A stretch of 64,000 bases of DNA from an uncultured Christensenellaceae bacterium (GTDB lineage Bacteria; Bacillota; Clostridia; Christensenellales; Borkfalkiaceae): assembly GCA_910588615.1 (NCBI GenBank), contig CAJUOI010000006.1, forward strand, positions 4,732 through 68,731, given 5' to 3'. Numbering within the stretch: position 1 is the stretch's first letter; every line of letters begins with the position of its first letter. Positions 28,621 to 36,123 of this stretch are shown piece after piece. A program made the position numbers and the translations under genes. The notes beneath the pieces were generated by a model. That model was not told where the DNA came from. It saw nothing but the letters and a program-made list of their open reading frames with translations, and did not search any database.

Positions 28621-29454
28621 TTAAAAGAACGAAGGAAATTTTTCATGCAGCGCGTCGGAAAGCGCGCCGAGCGTTTCGGGCGCGAGCGTCTCGCCGCGGG
28701 CATTCGGCACGATACCCGCCGCCGACATTATTTCCCTTGCCTCCTCCCGCGTTATGCGAAAGGTGTTGACGAGATTGTTTTCCAGCGTCTTGCGCCTGCT
28801 TGCGAACGCGCAGCGCACGGCTGCGCGATACGCCTTTTCGCTCTTCACCGCAAATCCGCCCTTCGTAAAATCCACCCTGACCACGGCGGAATCGACGTTG
28901 GGACGGGGCGTAAACATCGCGGCGGAAACGCAGCGCTTGATTTCCGCGCTCCCCCGCCGCGCAATCGCCGCAGTAACCGCACCGTAATCCTCCGTCCCCT
29001 CGCGCGCCGCGAACCGCCGCGCCACCTCCTCCTGCACCATCACGGTAACCGACCTGCACCGCGCTCCTTCGTTTACGAACTTCATTACAAGCGGCGTGGT
29101 AATATAATAGGGCAGGTTGGCAACGACGATATAATCGCCCAGCCCGCGTTCGAGCTCGGTCAGATCCTCGCGTTCGAAATCGCGGAACACGATCTCCGCA
29201 TTGTCCAGCCCCGCCAGCGTTTCCTCGAGCACGGGTTGCAGCGACCTGTCGATTTCGTAGGAAACGACCCGCTTCGCCCTCTCCGCCAGCGCTCGAGTGA
29301 GCGCACCCGCGCCCGCGCCGATTTCGAGCACGGTCGAATTTTTGTCTACCTCCGCGTCTGCAACGATCGCCGAAAGCAAATTTTTATCGCTGATAAAATT
29401 TTGCCCGAATTTCTTTTTAAAAGAAAACCCGTGTTTGTACAATATTTCGTTCAT
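28621..29454 (-). CDS. rsmA: 16S rRNA dimethyladenosine transferase (KsgA)
   Basis: 277 residues. KFGQNFISDKNLLSAIV, the SAM loop VLEIGAGAGALTRAL, the acidic YEIDRSLQ and the catalytic motif IV NLPYYITTPLV are all diagnostic of RsmA/KsgA, which dimethylates two adjacent adenines of 16S rRNA helix 45. AAGGAGCTAAT precedes the ATG. It lies 171 bp after the radical SAM gene, downstream of metG-tatD, matching the conserved Gram-positive metG-tatD-(rnmV)-rsmA neighbourhood, with rnmV missing here. Confidence 0.96.
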   Translation of the reverse strand: MNEILYKHGFSFKKKFGQNFISDKNLLSAIVADAEVDKNSTVLEIGAGAGALTRALAERAKRVVSYEIDRSLQPVLEETLAGLDNAEIVFRDFEREDLTELERGLGDYIVVANLPYYITTPLVMKFVNEGARCRSVTVMVQEEVARRFAAREGTEDYGAVTAAIARRGSAEIKRCVSAAMFTPRPNVDSAVVRVDFTKGGFAVKSEKAYRAAVRCAFASRRKTLENNLVNTFRITREEAREIMSAAGIVPNARGETLAPETLGALSDALHEKFPSFF

Positions 29455-29579
29455 ATTAGCTCCTTAACGCTCGTTTTCAGACATGATTCCGCCGCAACAG
29501 AATAACGAAGCTTCTTGCATACTTTCCCGCAAAGCGCCCATACTGCCGTTGCAAAGGAAACTTTGCCGCTAAAGAACAA

Positions 29580-29617
29580 GAGGTTCGCGAACGGTTCCCA
29601 TACCGTTTGCGAACCTC
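29580..29617 (-). terminator. Long hairpin after the TatD-associated radical SAM gene
   Basis: A stem of about 16 bp (GAGGTTCGCGAACGGT pairing with ACCGTTTGCGAACCTC, one G-T pair) with a short loop. The T run on the minus strand is weak (TTGTTCTTT), so termination is probable but may be partial. It separates metG-tatD-rSAM from rsmA. Confidence 0.6.
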
Positions 29618-29625
29618 CGACTTTT

Positions 29626-30219
29626 TTATTCGATCAGTTCCCTGACGCGAAGCGGGATTCCGACCCCGTCCGCAATTTTGCGGCACGCCGCCACCGCCTC
29701 CGCTCCGATACAGTCCACCACCGAAAACCAAGCGTTTAAACCCGCTGCCTTTGCGGCTTTTCCGAAGTCCGCAACGGCTTCGAATGCGTTTTTGATTTGC
29801 GGGCGGCACAGCGCGGTATACGCCGTCGCCTCGGGAGCATTCAGAGAAATATTCACCCCGTCCAACTTGCCGACGAGCTCGGGCGCGATATTCCTGCCGT
29901 TGATCACGCTGCCGTGCCCGTTGGTATTGAGGCGCGTTCTGCCGCCCTTTTCATGCACGTATTCGGCAATCTCCTTCAACTCATTCAGGCGGTACGTCGG
30001 TTCTCCGTAGCCGCAGAACACCACTTCGCGGTACCTCGCCGCGTCGCCTATTTCGTCCGCGATCTGCCCGACCGTCGGCTCGCCGTTTTTCAGCCAAAGC
30101 CGATACCCCTCGTATTCCGCGCTCAAATCGCGCACGCAAAAACGGCAGCGGTTGCTGCAACGGTTGGTAAGATTGATATATAGGTTTTCCCCGATGACAT
30201 ACGTATAGGTATCTTTCAT
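29626..30219 (-). CDS. TatD-associated radical SAM protein
   Basis: 197 residues, shorter than most radical SAM enzymes. The 4Fe-4S motif is C-x3-C-x2-C in NLTNRCSNRCRFCVRDL. GYGEPTYR (the SAM-binding GE motif) follows near residue 70, then RTRLNTNGHG and VNISLNAP. This matches the small radical SAM family that is regularly encoded next to TatD nucleases; its reaction is unknown. The start codon overlaps the tatD stop (ATGA), so the two proteins are made together. The conserved coupling suggests the pair handles a common substrate, possibly damaged or modified nucleic acid; this last point is inference. Confidence 0.88.
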   Translation of the reverse strand: MKDTYTYVIGENLYINLTNRCSNRCRFCVRDLSAEYEGYRLWLKNGEPTVGQIADEIGDAARYREVVFCGYGEPTYRLNELKEIAEYVHEKGGRTRLNTNGHGSVINGRNIAPELVGKLDGVNISLNAPEATAYTALCRPQIKNAFEAVADFGKAAKAAGLNAWFSVVDCIGAEAVAACRKIADGVGIPLRVRELIE

Positions 30220-30977
30220 AGTTTCCGGAACAGCGTATGCGCGTTGCGTTCGATCGCCGCGATCAAATCATCTTCCCGCTCGCCGCGGATATCCGCCAGC
30301 CTCTTTACGATGACGGGGATATTCGCCGGCGTATTTTTTTGTCCGCGGAAGGGAGAAAGGTACGGACTGTCCGTTTCGGACAAAATCCTGTCCTGCGGAC
30401 AGAGCGCAACGCTTTCGACCGCCCGCCTTGCGTTTTTAAAGCAGACCACCCCGCCAAACGAAAAGTATGCGCCGAGCGCAAGAAAATCGTTCAGCAACTC
30501 CTTTCCGTACGAATAGCAATGCAGCAGAAAACCGTTTTGTACGAAAGACGGATGCTGCCGTAAAATCGTCAGCGTATCCTCTGCGGCGTCGCGGGAGTGG
30601 ATCTGCACGGGCAATCCCAGCGCGTTCGCAAGCTCCAGCTGTGCGGTAAAAGCCTGCTTCTGCGCAGCTTTGTCCGTATCGGGGTAGTGGTAATCCAATC
30701 CGATTTCACCGATCGCAACGCACTTTTCATCCCGTGCAAGCGCCGCGACCGCGTCAAGCGTATGCTTGCCGAATCCCGCCGTTTCGGAAGGATGCACGCC
30801 GACTGTGAAATACGCACCCGCCCGCCCCGAACAAAAGTCGCGGTGCACTTTGCTATGCGGAACGCTGTCGCCCGCCAGCACGACGGCGCGCACCCCCGCC
30901 GCCCGAATTTTCTCCCACTCGGCGGGAAAATCGTACCCCTCGTCTGCAAAGTGCGCGTGTATATCCAGATAACTCAT
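30216..30977 (-). CDS. tatD: TatD family metal-dependent hydrolase
   Basis: 253 residues. Metal ligands of the TatD amidohydrolase fold are visible: DIHAHFAD (H-x-H), GEIGLDYH near residue 92 (Glu ligand and D-Y-H), QIHSRDA near 127, LLHCYSYG near 153 and ETDSPYLSP near 202. TatD proteins are 3'-5' DNA/RNA exonucleases with roles in DNA repair and RNA turnover. Its ATG overlaps the metG stop codon and its stop overlaps the radical SAM start. The order metG-tatD is conserved in Bacillus. Confidence 0.93.
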   Translation of the reverse strand: MSYLDIHAHFADEGYDFPAEWEKIRAAGVRAVVLAGDSVPHSKVHRDFCSGRAGAYFTVGVHPSETAGFGKHTLDAVAALARDEKCVAIGEIGLDYHYPDTDKAAQKQAFTAQLELANALGLPVQIHSRDAAEDTLTILRQHPSFVQNGFLLHCYSYGKELLNDFLALGAYFSFGGVVCFKNARRAVESVALCPQDRILSETDSPYLSPFRGQKNTPANIPVIVKRLADIRGEREDDLIAAIERNAHTLFRKL

Positions 30978-32911
30978 CTCACGCTGCCGCCGCTTGCAAT
31001 CGGCTTTTCGGGCGAAACGAGCGCAAGATTTCCGTCCTTATCCTCGGCGCAGAGAATCATGCCCTCCGACAGCACGCCCCGCAGCTTTACGGGTTTTAAG
31101 TTAGTTACGACGAGCACCTTTTTTCCCACCATTTCCTCGGGCGTGTAGTACTTGGCGATGCCCGAAACGACGGAACGCACCTCGTCTCCGATTTTTACCG
31201 TTTCGTGCAGCAGTTTGTCCGACTTTTCCACCCGCTCGCAGGCAATGACTTCGCCCACCTTGATTTCCACTTTCGCAAAGTCGTCGATCGTAATTTCCGT
31301 CGGCATATTCGTTTCCTCTTCCTTCTTTGCTTCTTTTTTGGCGTTTACGAGCTTTTCCACCTCGGCAAGCTCCTTTTTAACGTCGATCCTCGGGAAAAGC
31401 GGTGCGATCTTTTCGATCCCCGTTCCCGCCTTCAACCGCCCGAATGTCAGCGTATCGAATCCCGCGCTTTCGTCGCAGGAGAGCCCCTTTAAAACGATTT
31501 CGGGCGCACGCGTCAGGAAGGGCTTTAACAGCACCGCCGTCATGCGTACGCACTCTGCAAGACGGTACAGCACGCCGCCCAGCCGCCTGCGCTTGCTCTC
31601 GTCCTTGGCAAGGCTCCACGGTGCCGTCTCGTCGATATATTTATTCGCCCGAGCCACCAGCGCGAACACCGCCCCCAGCGCGTCGGGCGCGTTCAGCCGC
31701 GCCATCGCGTCCTTTACCTTTGCAAACGTTCCGTCCGCAAGCGAAATAAGCTCCTTATCCACCCCTTCGTCCGCATCCTGTTCGGGCAGCACGCCGCCGA
31801 AATACTGCGAAATCATCGCCGTGGTGCGCGAAACGAGATTGCCGAAGTCGTTGGCAAGATCGGCGTTGACGCGCATCAAAAAGCGTTCGTTGGTATATTC
31901 GCCGTCGCTGCCAAAGGGAATTTCACGCAGCAGAAAGTAACGTACCGCGTCCGCGCCGTAACGCTTGACAAGCTCGTACGGGTCGGTCAGATCCTTCTTT
32001 ACCGCATCCTGCTTACTCTTGCTCAGCTTGTCGCCGCCGATCAGCAGCCATCCGTGCCCGTACACCTGTCTGGGCAAGGGCAGCCCCAACGCCATGAGAA
32101 TGGCGGGCCAGATGATGGCGTGGAAGCGCACGATCTCTTTGCCTACGAGGTGCAGATCCGCTGCCCAATACTTTCGGAACAGCGTATCGTCCTCCGAGAG
32201 ATACCCGAGCGCAGAGATATAGTTGGAAAGCGCGTCGATCCATACGTACGCGTAGTGTTTTTTATCGAAGGGAAGCTGCACGCCCCACTTTACCGTGGTT
32301 CGCGAAACGCATAAATCCTGCAGCCCCGGTTTGATGAAGTTGTTCACCATTTCGTTGACGCGGGACTTGGGCTGTAAAAATTCGGGATTGTCCCCGTACA
32401 GCTTTAAAATGCGGGGCGCATACTTGGAAAGACGGAAGAAATAACTCTCCTCCTTTTGCAGCGTTACCTCTCTGCCGCAGTCGGGGCACTTGCCGTCCTT
32501 CAGCTGCGCCACCGTCCACATGCTCTCGCAAGGGGTGCAATAATACCCCGCGTATTCGCTCTTATAAATATCTCCGCTGTCGTACAGCTTTTGATAGATG
32601 CGCTGTACACACTTCACGTGGTCCTCGTCCGTAGTGCGGATAAAGCGGTCGTAGGAAATATCGAGCAGCCTCCATACGTCTTTGAGCTCGGCGACGAGCG
32701 GATCCACGAAACCCTTGGGCGTAACGTTCTTTTTCGCCGCTTCCTTTTCCACCTTCTGTCCGTGCTCGTCGGTGCCCGTTAAAAAGTATACGTCCTCGCC
32801 CTGCATACGGTGAAAGCGCGCCAGCGCGTCGCAGATGACCGTGGTGTAGCAGTGCCCGATATGCCAGTTTCCGCTGGGATAATAAATAGGCGTTGTAATA
32901 TAATATTTCAT
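30974..32911 (-). CDS. metG: Methionyl-tRNA synthetase with C-terminal tRNA-binding domain
   Basis: 645 residues from the ATG at 32911 (MKYYITTPIYYPSGNWHIGH), with AAAGGAAAAGTG upstream. Class I motifs are WHIGH and the KLSKSKQ form of KMSKS. A zinc knuckle with four Cys (CTPC ... CPDC) lies near residues 127-150. A lysine/glutamate linker (EKLVNAKKEAKKEEE) precedes a C-terminal EMAP/Trbp111-like OB domain of about 100 residues (FAKVEIKVGEVIACERVEKSDKL ... NLKPVKLRGVLSEGMIL), which improves tRNA binding and dimerises. A roughly 210-nt leader lies upstream. Confidence 0.96.
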   Translation of the reverse strand: MKYYITTPIYYPSGNWHIGHCYTTVICDALARFHRMQGEDVYFLTGTDEHGQKVEKEAAKKNVTPKGFVDPLVAELKDVWRLLDISYDRFIRTTDEDHVKCVQRIYQKLYDSGDIYKSEYAGYYCTPCESMWTVAQLKDGKCPDCGREVTLQKEESYFFRLSKYAPRILKLYGDNPEFLQPKSRVNEMVNNFIKPGLQDLCVSRTTVKWGVQLPFDKKHYAYVWIDALSNYISALGYLSEDDTLFRKYWAADLHLVGKEIVRFHAIIWPAILMALGLPLPRQVYGHGWLLIGGDKLSKSKQDAVKKDLTDPYELVKRYGADAVRYFLLREIPFGSDGEYTNERFLMRVNADLANDFGNLVSRTTAMISQYFGGVLPEQDADEGVDKELISLADGTFAKVKDAMARLNAPDALGAVFALVARANKYIDETAPWSLAKDESKRRRLGGVLYRLAECVRMTAVLLKPFLTRAPEIVLKGLSCDESAGFDTLTFGRLKAGTGIEKIAPLFPRIDVKKELAEVEKLVNAKKEAKKEEETNMPTEITIDDFAKVEIKVGEVIACERVEKSDKLLHETVKIGDEVRSVVSGIAKYYTPEEMVGKKVLVVTNLKPVKLRGVLSEGMILCAEDKDGNLALVSPEKPIASGGSVR

Positions 32912-33128
32912 TTCACACTTTTCCTTTTGCTGAACAAGCAGCACCGTTTCGACCCGGAATCCGTACGACGCAAAAAGAAAAAGCCGTGAGTGCGACGGTC
33001 GTGAGAAGGCTTAACGGCAGAAATGAATCTCGCCTTGCCCTCTCTCGGCACGATAGAGAACGATACGCACTCGCTTTTCTTCCTTTTTGATTGCGAAAGA
33101 TTCGATTGAAACTATTTTCTTTATTATA
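32912..33128 (-). promoter_or_regulatory. metG promoter and structured 5' leader
   Basis: TATAAT lies at 33123-33128 on the minus strand, with a weak -35 (TTTACT) 17 bp upstream. The leader of about 205 nt contains complementary segments GAGTGCG (about 33066-33072) and CGCACTC (about 32987-32993). Between them are smaller stems (TCTC/GAGA, GGCA/TGCC). Then comes AAGCC...GGCTT followed by TTTCTTTTT (about 32970-33015), which could be an intrinsic terminator. No T-box consensus (AGGGTGGNACCGCG) and no SAM-I core is seen. Attenuation of metG by an unrecognised leader is possible. Confidence 0.45.
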
Positions 33129-33158
33129 CCTTATTTGCCGCCGAAAGTAAATTGATTT

Positions 33159-33713
33159 TTATTTTCGCGCGAAATAATCTTCTTCAAGAATGGCGCGGAC
33201 GACAATATCCGTCCACTCCCCCGTGGAAAGCAGTCGGAACGACTTGCGCTTCGTTCCCTCGTAACGAAGCCCGCATTTTTCCATCACCTTTCCCGACGCG
33301 GGATTTTCCGCCGCATGGCACGCCTCGATACGATGAAAGCCCACCTCTTCAAAGCAAAACCGTAATACTTCGCGGTACGCTTCCGTCATAATCCCCTTGC
33401 CCCAGAACCTGCGGCACAGGCAATAACCCGTGATGGCGCGCTCGTCGCACACGTCGACGAGCGAAATATCGCCGATCAATTCACCGCCGAGCGTGATTGC
33501 CCAGTGATAGCAATCCTCTTTTTGGTTCTCCTCTTCCCAAAGCGTCAAAAGAGCGCGCGTGTCCTCCACGCTGCGGTGCGGCGTCCAGGAAAGGAACTTG
33601 GTTACCTCGGGATCGCTCGCCCAATTTTCAAACATTGCCTCCGCGTCATCCCTCCGAAACGGACGTAGCACCAACCTCTCCGTCGTCAACACCTTGCTTC
33701 CCAAATGTTTCAT
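33159..33713 (-). CDS. RimJ/RimL-type GNAT acetyltransferase
   Basis: 184 residues from an ATG at 33713 with GAGGAGGATATT as ribosome site. The N-terminus (LTTERLVLRPFRRDDAEAMFENW) is the classic RimJ/RimL opening. The acetyl-CoA site is GYCLCRRFWGKGIMTEAYREVL, and the C-terminal block reads IEACHAAENPASGKVMEKCGLRYEGT. Related proteins acetylate ribosomal proteins, amino acids or small molecules such as azetidine; the substrate is unknown. A promoter, a 20-codon frame and a terminator-like hairpin precede it on the same strand. Confidence 0.88.
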   Translation of the reverse strand: MKHLGSKVLTTERLVLRPFRRDDAEAMFENWASDPEVTKFLSWTPHRSVEDTRALLTLWEEENQKEDCYHWAITLGGELIGDISLVDVCDERAITGYCLCRRFWGKGIMTEAYREVLRFCFEEVGFHRIEACHAAENPASGKVMEKCGLRYEGTKRKSFRLLSTGEWTDIVVRAILEEDYFARK

Positions 33714-33742
33714 AATATCCTCCTCGTTTATCATTCGACAAT

Positions 33743-33775
33743 AAAAAAACGGTTTCCCCGCAGGAAAGCCGTTTT
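33743..33775 (-). terminator. Intrinsic terminator upstream of the RimJ-like gene
   Basis: On the minus strand AAACGGCTTTCC pairs with GGAAACCGTTT around TGCGG, followed by TTTTTTATT. It lies between the promoter at 33876-33905 and the acetyltransferase start at 33713, so it either ends a short RNA or attenuates the gene. Confidence 0.75.
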
Positions 33776-33806
33776 AAACGCAGTTTCGAATTTCCGTACG
33801 CAAAAA

Positions 33807-33869
33807 TTACCGTATTCGATTTAATACAGCCGCCAGGGGATTACAATTTTGCATGACAAATTTTTTCAT
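33807..33869 (-). CDS. Candidate 20-residue leader peptide or short RNA
   Basis: The frame encodes MKKFVMQNCNPLAAVLNRIR and stops before the terminator hairpin. The ATG lies 7 nt after the -10 box, so the predicted transcript would begin at the start codon (leaderless). There is no spaced Shine-Dalgarno, only GGGGG touching the ATG. The first bases also form an inverted repeat (GCATGA ... TCATGC). It may be a leader peptide, a leaderless micropeptide, or simply the 5' part of a short RNA of about 125 nt; I cannot decide. Confidence 0.3.
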   Translation of the reverse strand: MKKFVMQNCNPLAAVLNRIR

Positions 33870-33875
33870 GCCCCC

Positions 33876-33905
33876 ATTCTATCACAGAAGATACGCGTCT
33901 GTCAA
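33876..33905 (-). promoter_or_regulatory. Minus-strand promoter upstream of the RimJ-like gene
   Basis: Perfect TTGACA (33900-33905), 18 bp, TAGAAT (33876-33881). It fires toward the short frame, the terminator and the acetyltransferase gene. Confidence 0.75.
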
Positions 33906-33949
33906 CGAAATTTAAGTATATTCCCCGGACGGGCTTCATAAAAAAGAAT

Positions 33950-34534
33950 ATGAACGCAATCTTTGCCCTCGTCTTTCTTGCCTCCGCGTCGCTTTGCCTT
34001 GTGCTCGCCCCCGACGCGTTTCTGCCTGCCCTTCTCAAAGGCGGCGAAAAAGCCGTAACGCTTTCCGTCGCCCTGCTTGCCGTTTACTGCGTCTGGCTTG
34101 GCTTTTTTAAAGTGCTCGAGTCGAGCGGGCTTGCGGAAAAGCTCACGAAACGGCTGTTTCCCCTCTCAAAACGTATTTTTCGCTCGGACGACAAGGAAGC
34201 GCTGTTTGCCGCAACGTCCAATCTGACGGCAAACTTCCTCGGACTCCCCGGGGCGCCCACTCCCTTGGGCATCCGCGCCACGCAAAAGTTCTGCGAGGCG
34301 AAAAACGACTACGCCGCCGATATGCTGTTTGTGTTAAACGCCACAAGTTTACAGCTGCTACCCGTAACCGTTATCGCACTTCGGGCGTCGCTCGGCTCCG
34401 CAGCCCCCTACGATATTATTCTGCCCACGCTGGCGGCAACTTTGATTTCTACACTGCTCGGCGCACTTCTCGTGCGGCTGACCGCACGGCGCAGGAACGC
34501 ACGGCAAAAAATAAGACGGCGGAGGAATGCGTGA
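33950..34534 (+). CDS. spmA: Spore maturation protein A
   Basis: 194 residues, membrane protein of the nucleoside-recognition (Gate) fold. Conserved SpmA features: LKGGEKAVTLSVALLAVYCVWLGFFKVLESSGL, then DKEALFAATSNLTANFLGLPGAPTPLGIRA and DMLFVLNATSLQLLPVTVIALRA. SpmA and SpmB are needed for full spore-core dehydration in Bacillus. Upstream, GTATATT-N14-CATAAAAA resembles a sigma-E promoter, but it would leave almost no leader before this ATG, so the start or the promoter is uncertain. It overlaps spmB by 4 bp. Confidence 0.92.
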   Translation: MNAIFALVFLASASLCLVLAPDAFLPALLKGGEKAVTLSVALLAVYCVWLGFFKVLESSGLAEKLTKRLFPLSKRIFRSDDKEALFAATSNLTANFLGLPGAPTPLGIRATQKFCEAKNDYAADMLFVLNATSLQLLPVTVIALRASLGSAAPYDIILPTLAATLISTLLGALLVRLTARRRNARQKIRRRRNA

Positions 34535-35043
34535 AATATCCAGCCCTTATTCTGCCCGTTCTGTTTCTTGCGGTATTTGTATACGCCCTCGTAAAAAAAG
34601 TAAAACTGTACGACTCTTTTACGGCGGGCGTCAAAGAGGCGATCCCCCTCGTCGTTTCGATTTTTCCCTATCTTGCCGCGATCTTAATGCTTTCGGAACT
34701 GTTCGAACAGAGCGGACTTTCCCGTATCTTAACGAACGCGCTCGCCCCCGCCTTCCGCTTCCTCGGCATTCCGCCCGAAATCGCCAAGCTCGTTTTAATG
34801 AAGCCCTTTTCGGGCAGCGGTTCGACAGCGCTTCTGTCCGAAATCATGGCGACTTACGGCGCGGACAGTTATATCGCCCGCTGTGCCTGCGTTGCCTACG
34901 GTTCGAGCGAAACGGTCTTCTATATTTCCGCAGTCTACTTTGCAGGCATCAAATACAAAAAACTTGCAAAACCCGTGTTAATTGCTTTGTTTGTAAATTT
35001 CATAACTGTCATTTTAGGGTGCTTATTTTGTCGATTTATGTGA
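34531..35043 (+). CDS. spmB: Spore maturation protein B
   Basis: 170 residues with a GTG start overlapping the spmA stop (GTGA); GGAGG sits just upstream. Conserved SpmB segments are YDSFTAGVKEAIPLVVSIFPYLAAILML, LMKPFSGSGSTALLSEIMATYGADS and GSSETVFYISAVYFAG. Four to five membrane helices. Works with SpmA in spore maturation; the two resemble two halves of a nucleoside-transporter-like fold. No terminator is obvious immediately downstream; the next 400 bp are AT-rich. Confidence 0.93.
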   Translation: MKYPALILPVLFLAVFVYALVKKVKLYDSFTAGVKEAIPLVVSIFPYLAAILMLSELFEQSGLSRILTNALAPAFRFLGIPPEIAKLVLMKPFSGSGSTALLSEIMATYGADSYIARCACVAYGSSETVFYISAVYFAGIKYKKLAKPVLIALFVNFITVILGCLFCRFM

Positions 35044-35148
35044 ACTTTAACACAAATAACATTTATTTAGGTTAAATATGATAAGTTGGAACAATAAATG
35101 TAACAAAAATTTAAATAAAAGATTTTTAAAATATTTCGGATAAAACGT

Positions 35149-35428
35149 TTGTGTTTTTATGGGATGCGTATTATAATAGAAGTACAAATTAAATCAGTTC
35201 ATAATTTTTCCCCCTTATCATATGGAAATCCCTTCGGACTTGTTCCGAAGGGATTTCCGATTATCGGGCAAAATTCTTTGCCGCACGCCGCTCTTTTGAA
35301 TCACACGAAACATAAAAAAGCCGCCCGAAAGCGCGCTTCCCATAGGGAATTAAAAAACTAAATTGTTAAGAGTTATACTTTCAAGCAAGGACAAAAGCTC
35401 TCGAACGATATGTTCGAGAGCTTTTTAC
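35149..35428 (+). ncRNA. Predicted small RNA with promoter, 15-bp hairpin and terminator
   Basis: No convincing gene lies between spmB and the minus-strand cassette, but the stretch has a full plus-strand transcription unit. TTGTGT (35149-35154) and TATAAT (35172-35177) are 17 bp apart. A perfect 15-bp hairpin follows (stem 35224-35238 with 35244-35258, GGAAATCCCTTCGGA arm). A terminator with a perfect 14-bp stem ends it at 35393-35426. The transcript would be about 240 nt. It matches no RNA family I recognise; a 70-codon frame across it looks random. A palindromic TTCCCATAGGGAATT lies at about 35338. Confidence 0.45.
35393..35426. terminator. Bidirectional terminator
   Basis: AAAAGCTCTCGAAC / GTTCGAGAGCTTTT with a 5-base loop; A and T runs flank the stem. 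It ends the predicted small RNA on the plus strand and can end the minus-strand pyridoxamine-oxidase-family gene. Confidence 0.85.
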
Positions 35429-35445
35429 TACAAACCTTTTAGAAA

Positions 35446-35462
35446 GATAAATTGAAATTTAC
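35446..35462. repeat. AT-rich cassette border repeat (left end, pyridoxamine-oxidase-like gene)
   Basis: GATAAATTGAAATTTAC overlaps the gene's stop codon. It is nearly identical to 27538-27553 and inverted relative to 28034-28050 and 35887-35903. Confidence 0.5.
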
Positions 35463-35872
35463 AGTTCTATCGTTTCAATCTTAAAATCGCAATAATACTC
35501 GGCTTTTTTGCCTAAAAATTTCAATACGCAATAATCGGGGTCGGTTACGCCTTGTTTGTAAAACAGCTTGTCGCCGAAACGCCAAATTGCGTCTTTGGTT
35601 GCTTGATCGGTACAAACCTGCATTTCGCCCGTAATCGATACGCCCTGATACTTGAATCTTCCGCGTTTGTAAAAATAGACGCACGCTTTATTGTTTGCTA
35701 AATATTGTTTGATTTTATTAGACGAAGTATTTGTACTGAAATAGATTTCGTTACCGTCTATTTTGCGAGGGGCAAGCATTGCCCTTATTACGGGAAAACC
35801 TTGCTCGTTGACAGAGGCAATAAAAGCCGTTTTTTGTTCCGATATAAATTGCAAAATTTGTGTTTTATCCAT
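35459..35872 (-). CDS. Pyridoxamine 5'-phosphate oxidase family protein (AT-rich cassette)
   Basis: 137 residues of the split-barrel flavin-binding fold. Recognisable blocks are TAFIASVNEQGFPVIRAML, EIYFSTNTSSNKIKQYLANNKACVYFY and a C-terminal DYCVLKFLGKKAEYYCDF. Members bind FMN or F420 or have lost the cofactor; many are general-stress or nitroreductase-like proteins, so the specific reaction is unknown. GC content is far lower than in the surrounding genes. The leader (ATAAACAATAATTTA, then ACGGAG) closely matches those of the cassettes at 28.0, 28.5 and 63.9 kb, and a TTGCGT-N17-TATAAT promoter precedes it at about 35916-35944. Confidence 0.82.
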   Translation of the reverse strand: MDKTQILQFISEQKTAFIASVNEQGFPVIRAMLAPRKIDGNEIYFSTNTSSNKIKQYLANNKACVYFYKRGRFKYQGVSITGEMQVCTDQATKDAIWRFGDKLFYKQGVTDPDYCVLKFLGKKAEYYCDFKIETIEL

Positions 35873-35886
35873 TGTTTTTTTCTCCG

Positions 35887-35903
35887 TTAAATTATTGTTT
35901 ATC
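35887..35903. repeat. AT-rich cassette border repeat (right end, pyridoxamine-oxidase-like gene)
   Basis: TTAAATTATTGTTTATC directly before the gene's ribosome site, inverted relative to the element at its stop codon. Confidence 0.45.
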
Positions 35904-36002
35904 GTACAATTATTATATCACGTAAAATGAAAGAACGCAACCAATTGAATTTTGCGGAATATATAAAACATATCTATATCTCACTAGGCTACGAGTAGCC
36001 TA

Positions 36003-36107
36003 GTTCGTCCACGAAAAAAAGTACAGAAAAGGCACAGCTTAACGCTATGCCTAAATCTTTTTATTTGCGTTTTATTAAATTCCCTGTGGGAATTACGGAA
36101 AAGGGCG
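36003..36107. repeat. Direct repeat, copy 1
   Basis: About 105 bp. The first 68 bp are identical to copy 2 at 37674 and the rest differs at a few positions. It contains a stem GGCACAGC-TTAAC-GCTATGCC and a palindrome AATTCCC-TGT-GGGAATT. It lies directly downstream of the O-antigen-ligase-like gene. A hairpin ACTAGGCTA/TAGCCTAGT abuts it on the left. Confidence 0.9.
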
Positions 36108-36123
36108 GAAGTTATTTTATCGG

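Noticed and set aside
32912..33128. T-box or SAM-I riboswitch before metG
   Set aside because: Neither the AGGGTGGNACCGCG block nor the SAM-I core is present; only generic stems are seen.
35149..35361. 70-codon frame MCFYGMRIIIEVQ...
   Set aside because: Starts inside the promoter, has no ribosome site and reads through a perfect hairpin; treated as part of a predicted RNA.
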